Shown piece after piece: positions 35,548 through 47,142 of a DNA stretch of 64,000 bases. Each line of letters opens with the position of its first letter. Within the stretch, counting starts at the first letter, position 1. The translations under genes were made by a program, and so were the position numbers. The notes beneath the pieces were generated by a model. It was not told where the DNA came from. It saw nothing but the letters and a program-made list of their open reading frames with translations, and searched no databases. The DNA comes from Rhynchonema sp. JSB1_4. Taxonomy: Eukaryota > Nematoda > Chromadorea > Monhysterida > Xyalidae. The stretch spans positions 42,644 through 106,643 of the forward strand of contig JASAMV010008362.1 of assembly GCA_030248065.1 (NCBI GenBank), read 5' to 3'.

Positions 35548-38500
35548 GTTTTACAATTCGTATTTTTTACTATTTCGCCAGAATTATAACAAAATGAAAC
35601 TGGTGGCGCTGATGGAAGCTCAAGCGTTTGGTCGAGGTAATTTGAGCTCTGCTTGTTTGCTTGCTGCCACTGAAATCGAGTTGAGTCACCAACCGGTTTT
35701 TCGCCTGGAACCAAAATAGAAAGGAATGAAAAATTATGCATCGAACTCAAAAACCTGAGCTTGTGATTGTGAAGAAATTTAGCTGAAATAACGAGCGTGC
35801 TGTTTTTCGACAATTTTACCGTAAATATTGCATGTTAACAGGTCAAATTCAGCGGTGAAACGCTTGGTTCAACAAGCAATTAATAATTCAGCCAGCATCT
35901 GGCCTGAATACGTTCATGCACCTTTGTGAGAGTCCCTGAATGACAAAGATGGACAAAATAACGATGCACCTGGAAGTAAACTGGGGCGCCAAACCAAGCC
36001 CAGCACCGCAACTGTCTCATAAAGACCGCACAAAATGATATGAAAGAAAGCCAACAAAGGCGAAACTTCGGCACTGCATTCATTCAAAGGAAATCGGGTT
36101 ACTATTACAAGCTGAGCTGACAAACACAAAAGCGACACAACGGCTGGGTGCGGCAACAAACAGTGAGTCATTCAAATTTAAGCGCGCACGCTTTCGGGAA
36201 GCAACGCCATCCACCAAAAATGCACACAAGTGCGCTGACTGGCACAGCGATTCCACGTGACTTGGCTCTTGGCTGATTGGAAAAATGACACATTTTCCTG
36301 ATAAATAGGTGAATGAGAGTGGGAGATAATAAGTGATGAAACAGTTACCCACATGGAAGACGGAAAGCAGATCTGGGAGGTGCACTCTAATGCGCCTTGA
36401 AAATGTGTTTTGAACCTGGAAAGTTTTATAACCTCGAAAACGAGAGCTCCGAAACAAAATTGATGCACAAGCGCATCAAACAATGACTGTGAAAGACTTC
36501 AGCACAATCTGCTCCCAGAATGTATCCAGCCCAACCAACCTATGAAATGTAAGCAAATATGTATAAATAAAATGCAGTACCTAATAATACAGAGGTGTGT
36601 AAGCATAAAACAAAATATCCTGTGGGCGTTTAACATTGTGTCTGGCTTTGGCTGGGAAATAGGGAAATGCCGGGCCGATAGCCTCATAAGTTGGTGTATG
36701 TATACAAATAAAATGAGACAGGCGACAGGACGGTTGCACACTGTATCGATATGTTGTTGAAGTGCCATTTTGCAAAACCAGTTATCTTCATGTTTGTGGA
36801 CGAAATTTGGATAGTGTGCGGGGTAAATTGTGCACATTTCCTAAGGGTCATAAAAGGCGTTGAGAGAAATCTGAGAGAACAGAGGTTCAGAGCTAAAGCC
36901 AGCAATGGAGGAACAGATTGTGTAAACAAAGCCAACAAGGCCGAAAAAAGAATGGAATTTTATAAAAAAGGTGCGTTTCGGTGACTGTATCACGGACTCA
37001 ATGGAATGTTCTCACGATGCACTTATGCACTATTTCATGGAATCATCCCTGCTCAACAAATACATCTTCCAGGTACATTTTGCGCAATTTACGCACACAT
37101 GCACAAGATTGCACGGACACGTGTACCCATACGGAGACGCATACAAATGCAGGCCGATTTTTTTGAACAACGCACGCGTGCTGAAATCTAAACAACTGTC
37201 GCTGCAACTGTGGCGGACGTAACCCGTCAAACAAATTGTGGATAAGCACGCGCAAGAGTACTGAAAGTAGAAACTCGAAGAAAACGTCTGCTTGCAAACA
37301 CCAAAGTGAGCATGGTAATCTCAAGTCATGCGTGGTAAACAGGTACGTGTCATGTCAGTGAGCGAGCGCGCGTTGATACACACTTGTTTATTCGTGTATA
37401 AAAACAGACTACACGCGCTTCAGTGGAAATAAATCTGGCACAGTGCAAAAAACCACCAGAATGAATACAGATACGTTTGTTGAATTTTATGATAAAAATG
37501 AGTAATATTCAACAACATCTATTATTACAGCCGAACGAACAGGTTACAACTTGTTTCGTGATCGCTGTGTCTGCGCACAGCGTGGCAGTGAACGGGCAGG
37601 CTGACGCCTCGTTGTGTCCTCTTTTTTATTGCGATGGGCGCGAAAATTATTCCTTGAATCTGACTAACGGGCCTGGCTTTCTCCTTCGACAAAGTAAATT
37701 TAAAAAAATGAGCAATGATTCTTGTAGTTTGTGCTTCAATACAAATTGAATTTGTTTTGGCCCCACTTGAAGGCTTAAAAAAATTATTTAGCATTGTATA
37801 AAATCAGCCATAACTAAACTGTGAGGTGGCTGACTACGCATAGCAGAGTTGTACTTTTGACGTGCAGCTGACAAAAGCATAGACAGTGAAGCAACCCTAC
37901 CCTGAGCGCCAAACATACCTACCTGGAACACAAACACAATTTTTTGTCAATAGTGCCTGCGTTTTGTATCCATTGCAAACGGCGAGCACAAACGCGGTAG
38001 AAAAGTGCGCAGCCAACAATGTGACGAAGGTACTATGTAGTGTGTGCCGTCACCAATGCAATAAAATGACGTCAGATAACATTCCGACAGGACATAGAGA
38101 ACTGGAGGGTGAGAGATCGGTGACGAATTGGACAGATGGACATTCAAAAATTTGGTCCAAACTGAAGTTTGAGAGTGACATGTGCAAGACCCGCTTTACG
38201 GAAACATCGACGTTAAATTCATGAAGAGATGTCATTGAACAGACGAAACCGGGTCGTAAAAGACGACGTTGCACCAGGGAGACAACAGGTGGCTCAAGCA
38301 CCTATAAAAGAACTCAAAATGAATAAAAGACAGGTGTCAAGGGAAGAGTTGAAAACATGGCAAAAGAAAGAACATTATATTGTGTGATAAAAAGGAATGA
38401 AAATGTTAAACCGCGCACACATCCTGACACGAGGTTGGCAGGTAGACTAAACAGGAAACAAAATAATCAACATAACACACGTATGGCGAAAGACTGACGC

Positions 38501-39426
38501 AAAATTGCAGTGAATGAATGAAAATATGTTTGGGTTGGGCGTTTGTAATTTAGGAACGGGGAATGGTGTGCAAAAACGACCTTGACCAACCACGTTTCGA
38601 TGCTGTGCAGATGCGCGATAAAGGCAGCGTGTGAAAGCTGTTTATGGACGGAAGGCACAGAATCTCAATTGAGCGAGATTAATCGATGGAAGTCGAAACA
38701 CACATGATCTCGCCAACGTTCCTATAGTCTCATTATCGCAGTCGAAACGAAAGCACGCATCTTGAACCACAGCACGGGGCCAAATGCGAGCATGCAAGTT
38801 TAGTACGGACTTGGAGATGTTTCACAAGACTAACTAGGAGCACATCAGAAGTGCACGGCAACTTCAGATTATTACTATCCAAGCGTGAGCACGTAAAGAT
38901 ATCGAGCTGAATATTCGTCAGCAGCTCGATGTGAGAAAATTCAACACCATGGTGGTATCTGCCAAACGACTTTAAAACTGACAAAAAATAAAATTTTTAT
39001 CCCTTACAAAAATCCGTAGTATCACAAAGCACCATGAAAAGCTCCAAAGAAACTCATCACAAGCACGCAAGGCACAATACTGGAGCTCTTTGGGGAGGTG
39101 TGACAATAATGCAAGACGAAGCGAATCATAACCCATAAAAGAAAATCAAAGATCAGTACAAAAGTTCATAGAAATTCCATACAAACCGGAACCCGAGAAA
39201 TGGAGCAAAATTCGATAAAAATCACATGCAAATTGAGCATTCGATAAAAATCTGATACAAAACGTAATAACCACCGGAAAGTTCATGGTTACAAAAAAGA
39301 AAAAAGCAGCCGCGAAAACGAAAGCAAAAAAGTAGCAAAGGCACAACATTTGACTGTAGGGAAGCAACATTCTAGCAAGAAATGCACCTCCTGGACAAAA
39401 CAAAAAACTGTATAAAATCTAATCGA
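35548..39426. other. Gene-poor stretch of about 3.9 kb
   Basis: No recognisable gene. Several short open frames on both strands (for example plus 36971-37222) lack motifs. A TATAAAA at about 37398 follows a run of GCGCG and could be a promoter, but nothing downstream is recognised. Confidence 0.4.
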
Positions 39427-42400
39427 TCACTTTTCCTTGAAAGCCTTTTTCGCTTTTTTCTTGTCCGAAGTGGAAGGATCGTCACGTTTCTGTAGCAGAG
39501 GGTTGAAACATCCACTGCCGTTATAAAACAGACAGACAATAAATACAAAAATGACGTGGCAGTGCTCACAAACAACGCGGGGTCTGGTCCTCTTATTAAT
39601 GTCAAACTCTCCTCACAGGATGATCGCCAAACTGACCTTCAGTGAGAAATTGCCTCGTTTGATATCACGCATCAGTTTCGTGTACGTGTTCTCTTTCTCG
39701 TCCTCATTTTCATCATCGGTCGGTTTGGTCGGTGCTGAAACATCATCTTGGTCAGTATATCGGTCGAACTCAATTCGGATTTATGTTTAAGCCACAAAGT
39801 TCGAGAAAAAACAGAAAGCACACACTTTTTGGCGATCGTTGTCTTGGTGACTCAGTAGCCTTCGCTCGACGTGCCAATCGGGCTGCACGCTCCTTATTGG
39901 CCTGGAATAATAATATTCTCACAAAAATAAGAAACAGCTGCGGCGAATAAACTTCATAGTGCGTAACAACGACTACAAGCGATAAATTACAGCAAAAAAC
40001 AACCAAGACAAACCGCTTTCGCCTGTTCATACATCTCGACAGCCTGAACGATTGTGATAAATATTTCGTCGAGTTTCATCTTTTCCGCACTGTATTTCTC
40101 GATCAGTTGTCCCTCCTTTCGTTTGATTTCGGCCAGTGCGTCACGCAGAGCGGCGAATTTGGCGTTGGCATGCTGAAAGTAAGAATGAAAAAGTGTTGAA
40201 CAAATCAAAAAACGATAAGGCTATACAAAATTGATCACGCTTACATCAATGAACGGTGCATTTTTTGCAGCCACGTCCTTGGCCAGTTGACGTTGGGACA
40301 CTCGTAAACGACCGGCGAATGTGGCGACGGTTTCTTCGAGGTCGACCAGTGAAATTCTACAAGTTCAAACAGCGACAAAGGAAAAGCAAACACACGCCCA
40401 AAAGGGCGCACAAAAGTCTAACCCAACACGGCTGAAGAAAACAGAACTGTAATCAATTAACAACAACCGGTTAATCAACCGACAACAACCAACAACGACC
40501 AACTTTGCCTTGACCACATCGATGAGCGGTTTCAAATCCAGCGCCAACGGCCCGATTTGTTGATCGCAGCTTTCGGCCAAAAAATGTACAAATTTGAGTC
40601 CGGCCATATTCGTCTTGCTGTCCAATATCGACATCAGACTCGATAGTTTGAAACCGGCCGCTATGCCGGCACTTGTGCCCTGAATTCCAAAGGAAAAATG
40701 ACTTTCTTGTAGTTGGCGAAGTGGGGAAGTTGACCCGAACCTCATTCAAATGATTGATCATTTTCAAGCAGCTTTTCATCATTGTGGCGAACGGTTTGGA
40801 ATTGATCAGTGCGTCACAGGCGTTGAGCATTCGCTTCAGTTTGTCACTGGTCGTTGATAACTGGAGATATTTAATTGATATTGAGCCTGAATACAAGGTG
40901 TAACAATAACAAACCGACCATCACGCCAAACTCTTGTTTCAACACATTCATTTCCAACGCCGCTTTCACACCGGGTGTTCTCGCAATCAACCACACAAAC
41001 TTCTCGGCGTCGTTCATCAAAGATTGGTCACCGTTGTAGTCTTTCACGGATTTGATCTGTAAGTAATTAAGTGATATCAAAACCTTGTATGCACTGACCA
41101 GCCAAACATAAATAAACATCATCGAAAAATAACACTTTTACTTTTTAATTCGTGGTAATGCGGTCACTACCGATACAAATCCATGACACCAAAACGACAC
41201 CGTGCTTGAATATACATAATTTCTTGTCCGAACTTCTCAAAAACGAACTCACCATTGAATCGTCTGGCCATTCACGCAACAACTGGCTCATATTGTCCAC
41301 ACTTAGTCGAGCGTTCTCGCCATCATCGGCACTCGATATCGACTGGATAATATCTTAATCAAACGTCAAATTATTGTTTGTTTTTTTACTTTTACAAAAT
41401 AAGTAGGTTTCCAAAGGGAAACGTAAAACATTTACTTCAGCAGAGCAGGTTTCCCAGGGGAAATGTTGCACCACCTAATAAGCAAAGACAACAGCACACA
41501 ACCTTCGGGTTGCATTTTCATCTTCCTGAATTGATGCAGTACAATGTTCATGTTGATCGCTTTCTGTGGATCGATCAGATTCAACCGTTGTTCACTTTTG
41601 GTCGATGCCATCGATTGACTGCTCGTTGCTGAATCACTACGAAGTCGCATAGGCGCATCACTACTCGGCGTGGTGGGACGCTCGAACAGGTCGACTAGCT
41701 GCACACAATGTGTTCTTTGTTTGTGGATACAAGATGCACGAAAGAAACCGAGCACGCGTTTGTAAACAAAATGATCAAAATTAGGTGTACTTACTTTCTC
41801 GAAACTTTCATCTGATATCTGAACGTCGTCGATTTGGTTCCAGACACTGCCTTTAGCTGCAAAGTCACACAGTTTGGTCGTTTCACACATGTTTTTGGTT
41901 CATGGCAAAATATCGTCAAGTTGGACATATACACAATCAACTCCGATGAACTATGGTATGATGAACAATTATTCGTGACCAACCGGCATCCAGCTGTGCC
42001 TTCGGCACTTTATGCACCCTGATGGTTTTTGTCGGTTTGTGCCTGGGTGTGCCGATGCTCTCTTCCTCCGCAACGACCGGCGCCAGACCGAACTTGGGTG
42101 GTGGGGGAGGAGGCGGGCCACCCTTGGTGGGAGTCAACAGATTCGGTGGGGGCGGCGGCGGTGGTGGAGGACCTTTGCCAACCGGTGGGGGTGGACCTGA
42201 ACATTGATTGGAAATCAGGCTACCGTGCGTTGACCATGTGCGAGAAATACAATAGATCGAAAAAATGAAAATTAGCAAAGGCACTTATCGCGTTTTCACA
42301 CCTGGTGGAGGCGGAGGTGGAGGAGCCCCCTTGCTAAGCGGAGGAGGCGGACCTGAACGAAAATGAAATACCAGTGAAATCAATGCAAAACCAAAAGCCA

Positions 42401-45400
42401 GTAAAATGTTTCGATTCACAGATTTGAGCACGCAGGAAAATAGACTTAGTCGTTACCGCGTAATGGTTCCTCAAGCGAAATAACAACACACTAATAAAAA
42501 TCTTTCAAACGCAAAAAAGGTGTGAAACTGGTACAACAATCTTCAAATCACCCACAGCCCTAACAACCAACCAGGTGGTGGCGGTGGGCCAGGAGCCGAT
42601 CGACTTGCCCTCGGTGCAGCAGCACCCAAGCTCGGCGGTGGTCCAGGCGGCGGGGGTGGAGGCGGTGTGGATGACCTGGGCCGTGCCCCTGTGCCAACGA
42701 TGGGCGGTGGTCCTGGTGGCGGTGGAGGAGGAGGTAGTGCACTGGCTGGCGGTCGTGCTGTCGGGGTCACTGGTGATTGCGGTGGCGTCAGTGGTTTCTG
42801 CAATCATTTCACATTCATCTGGGTGCGGCACTTGCACAAGCAGAGTATGTCTCCTATTTCGTGACAAAACAAGCAGCACTTACAATATTTCCACCAGTGT
42901 AAAACTAATCGATATTCAGGGGAACAACTGTTGCACTGTAGCTACAAAGTAGGTGCACCAACTCTATTACAACCTGCAATTCAAAACATTGACAAATTCC
43001 GTTTATATCCATAAGAGCGCCCAAAAGTCGATACAGGCCACAGTGTGCCTTCTGACGTCAAGCACTCTGATCCAACACGGTAGATGTCCAATCCATACCA
43101 ACCCGTTCGAGACTCGAAGTCGACGACGACGACGACGATCCACTGGTGCTGTACGCATTCGTGTCACTGGTGTGCGTCGATTGATCGGCCATCACCGTCG
43201 AGCCGGTCACGGTCACCAGCGAGTCATCCACTGGCATCTCCACTGCACACGTGTCGAACAGACGGACGATCTTCTTGCGTAGAATCTGCGCAAATGACAA
43301 ATAGCTGGTGCTTGGTGATACCAAAAACGGTGATCGATCGATAGTATCAGCCTTGGTCTGGTCTAGTGAACTTCGTTTTGAATTTTTAGTTGCAGAATTA
43401 CAGATCCTGACAAGTTTGATCAACAGAAAAGTTGGTTCCACAATGGCAACCAAAACCTAACGCTGGCGGAACTCAATGTCATCAAATAACTCTCGAACCG
43501 TCCTTAACACCAAAAAAATTGCTTGACCGACCCCTGACAGTTCAGTTCACCGCGTTTGGCGGCGTACCGAGTCGGACAAGAGTCGATTATCTCAGCCAGC
43601 CAGCAATCGCAAATAGCCCCAAGTCAGCACGGACCTGCATTCGCTGTTTGTCATTGACATTCCAACAGGCCGCCTTCTGACTGACCGCCTCCATCAACGC
43701 CCACAATTCGATCGATTCGCCACCCAGACATTCGTCGATCAACGACAGATTCTGCAGAATGCCAACCAAATGCGAGTGCTTGTCGGTGTTTTGCACCTGA
43801 AAGTCGCTGCATAATCCTGAATTTTGCATTTGGATATTTTTTAAGCTCAGCACAATTGTAAATAAACGTTCTTTTCCACAATATTAGTCCCACATGAAAC
43901 ACCAACTTTATTGACAATTGTGAACAGCAAGTCGTGCGGATCGTCCGGGTTGAACACGCCACTTTCCACTGATGCGCCGAGATCGCGATCGTTGTCGGCC
44001 TGCAAAATTCGAGTCATTGATCTATTTAGCAAATCAAATCAATAATTTTCATCAAACCACACAACAAAACAGTTTCCGGCACCTGTTCATTGAAAGTGTC
44101 CAACTGCAACCTCAATACGGCCAGTTCCTCATCATCTTCGCCTTTGGCCGCTGCTGTCTCCAATTGGTCGGTCAGATCACGTAGACATTGACGCAGACCA
44201 GCGGCTGCAATGACGACAATTAGGTACAACGTTTATGGTACGTTTGTTGATATCTTACGTGACATTTTAACGATCGGTTGAATATTTATTGAGCCAACCG
44301 AAGAACAATTTCCTCATTCTGCATCGCGAAATGTAGTCATCGGCATTACTGATCAGACTGTTGATCAGCGCCAATACGGCGGCTTTGATCTTGATGCGCA
44401 TCACGTGATCGGTCACATCCGAGCATTGCAGATTGTCAATCAGTATCTCTTGCCAACGACTGTGTTTGTGCGAGGCCAGGTTCGACTGAAACACGGTACT
44501 GGGATGGGTTTTGGCAAGCTGTTACTGCGAAGTGGTTCACACATTACGTTTGACCAGCATTTCATGCTTCGTGATAAAGGTCGCGCGAGCGACAACGACA
44601 TTCGTTAGTGATTTTACAATGGTTCGCCATAGACAACACGGCATCAACATATTTCCACCAGTGCACAGCACACAAAAATGCACAGGCGTGTCACTGGCTT
44701 TGTTGACAGAAAAGTGTCAAAAACTAAACCAACGTTGAATTTTCGTAGCACGGCCACCGTTTTTTCATAACCAGATTTATTGTACGCGCATAGCATGGCC
44801 ATGATCTTGAAGGTCCAATGACGCACATGGGACACAGATGAATCCATCCCTGCAGAATAATTTTGTTTTTTTGTGTTTCGACAGAATTCGGAAACAACAT
44901 ATCCCACCGTAAACCAGATTACTGACGGCCACGTGCGACGTGCTGAGATATTCGAGGCCGAGCGGATTTTTGATTGTGGCCTGATGGAAATCAAGCCACG
45001 TTTTGAACAAGCTAACCAAATTAATGTCACTAATTTATGAGAAACGGTCCAGATACCTTGATGCAGCCGACCAAAGCCAGTTGCATGTGAATATCGCTGA
45101 ACTCATTCTTGTTGGTTTCGTTTTGTTCATTTTCGACCAGTTTCTTCAGCGCCTCCAGCATCACCAGCAGACCATTTTGGTTGAGGAACGACTGAACAAA
45201 GCAGGTGAAAGGAAATGTTTTGTGTTGACTTCAAGGGATACCAGTCAAGCCAGCTGGCAGCTTTCCACTATATCTTGCCGCAAGAGCGGATCCTTGGTCA
45301 ATTTGGCTTCCCTGAAGGGGGCCACCGTTTCGGAAGGAAGAAGGAAAAGGGGCCCCTAAACCGAAGGATTTTTTCTGACGCATTTCAAAAAGCAAGAAAC

Positions 45401-46393
45401 CGCGAAAATCTAAACAAGCGCTGGATAAACATGACTTTTCAAAAATAGAACAAGCACTGGATAAAAATGGTTTTCTGGATTTGGCCCCTCCTTTGGCCAA
45501 CAGCTGGATCCGTCACTGCCTTGCCGACTGTCACCATGATCGATGTACGTCAAAGAACTGCACTGAACAACAAACTTTAATCCAAGTCGGACTGGCGGAC
45601 TCGATTCTCTCCTTGGCAGCGTTGAAGTTCTCCACGCTCGGGCACTGTAACACGCGAAGCACCAATTCGGGCGAGGAATTCTTGAAAATAATTGACTGCG
45701 ACGTTTGTTGACCAATTTGCATGTCATCTGGAAATAATTTGAACAATATCTCAGAAGTTTTTGGCAAAAAATGTTGTCAGTTAGTGTAAACATGAAGAAA
45801 AACTTACCGCCAGTCTTTTTCTTCGACCACATGCTGCCTGCTTTGGTGATGGTTGACTGAACGGGCACGGAGACCTGCAATCCGAAAAATTGTTATCCGA
45901 ACTTAGGTTCCGACAAGTTAGATCACAGCTGCAAAGCACCGGGAGAGGATGAGCTCAAAAACAACAGCGAGCAACACGAGAACACTGCACATTGCAGTGA
46001 ACGCTTGGTTGAATACGGAAACACAGAACAAAGCTGCCGCTCATCCTTTCAAAAAATCAGGGCCAACATCTTGTTTTTCGTGCCGTCCAACCAACCTTGC
46101 GAAACACTTTCTGAATCCGTTCCTTCGATGACGATCGTTTCTTGTCAGATGGTGACAGTTTCGGACTGGGACTGCTGCCGGACGAGCCATCGGGTCGAGT
46201 CGCCGCATCGGGGGAAGCTGAAAGTTGATTTGGGATGTCACGTATCTTTCGGTTCTCGAGATTCCAGAGTGTGCTACATAATGATTAACTTACAACTTTC
46301 GAAGAACGACGCAATATACTCAAAACCGAAATTCGAATTCGCGAACTGGTCATTTTCGGGCAGCTGGGCTAACAACTGTATTTCGTTCACCAT
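39427..46393 (-). CDS. INF2: Inverted formin (INF2-like) actin nucleator
   Basis: Twenty-six exons from 46294-46393 down to 39427-39489 give about 1,110 residues. The N-terminal armadillo/FH3 part has SSPELVLRVLQCPSVENFN, SFLNQNGLLVMLEALKKL and NPLGLEYLSTS, the best match being the INF2 type. Three proline-rich FH1 exons (42572-42797, 42302-42352, 41984-42196) precede an FH2 domain (KGSVWNQIDD, AINMNIVLHQFRKMK, GFKLSSLMSILDSKTN, VDLEETVATFAGRL). LMRDIKRGNF near 39650 matches the INF2-type C-terminal DAD/WH2. INF2 proteins nucleate and sever actin filaments at the ER and mitochondria. The junction between exons 5 (45057-45191) and 6 (44908-45011) is one base out of frame. This is either a mis-called splice site, a sequence error or a real lesion. 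Confidence 0.88.
45281..45518. mobile_element. hAT-like MITE in formin intron 4
   Basis: The ends CAAGAGCGGATCC and GGATCCGTCACTG are inverted repeats (CARWGNCGGATCC). The flanks TCTTGCCG (45273-45280) and CCTTGCCG (45519-45526) match at 7 of 8 bases. The body is the reverse-oriented relative of 7489-7728. Confidence 0.78.
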
Positions 46394-47142
46394 CTTTTGT
46401 GTTTTCCGAACAAATTTTTGAACAGAACTTGACAACTTCAGTCTTCAAACCATGATGCTAGCGGTAGCAGAAAATGACTGGCGGCTACCAATTCCTTTGT
46501 GACTAACAGACCAACGTTCTATGTTTCCTACGTCAGACCTTTCGGCGATATGTAATCTGTTACATTATTCGCTTTCAGTGGCTACGCACAACAAACAAAC
46601 ATGATTCGGGTGGATGATGACTGTGCTCTACGTAAAAATCATGAATAAGTCAGTCGTAGTCAACAAGCAGTCAGTAACTTGGTGCAATCGTCTGAGCAAC
46701 ACACCACAGGCAAGTGCCACAGAAAACACTGCAAGCTTGGTTAATACCGCTGGTAGACCAAACTTTTTCACGCAGACAAAGCACTGAACAAAAAACGGCT
46801 GAATTTAGTTACCTACGCTCACCCGCTCACCAAAGATCGAACATGGTATAGGTTTCGGTTAACTATACGCAACAGTGGTGTGGCGTGTGGGTCTGCCTTC
46901 GTCCAAACGATGCAATGCACAGCTAACCAAGATGGCAGAATTCACCTGGAGCGCCTAGTTTCCCATGCGTTTACACTGACTAGAATTGGACGTGGTTCAC
47001 AAAGGACGCGTGGTTATCGTCACCGCAATGCACATCGTGAAGAAGTTGAAAAGATCGCGTATGGTCTGTGCGAGCTTCCTTTTATCACATGTGCGAGCAT
47101 TTTTCTTTTTTTTCGCCTGGTTATCAAGATATCTTTTTTGCT
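46394..47142. other. Intergenic stretch, no gene seen
   Basis: Upstream flank of the formin and downstream flank of the orphan gene; nothing recognisable on either strand. Confidence 0.5.

Noticed and set aside
37385..37440. TATAAAA with downstream sequence as a promoter or small RNA gene
   Set aside because: No recognised product downstream and no other promoter element; too little support.
42012..42952. Plus-strand Gly-rich and Trp/Val-rich frames
   Set aside because: They are the antisense of the proline-rich FH1 exons of the formin.
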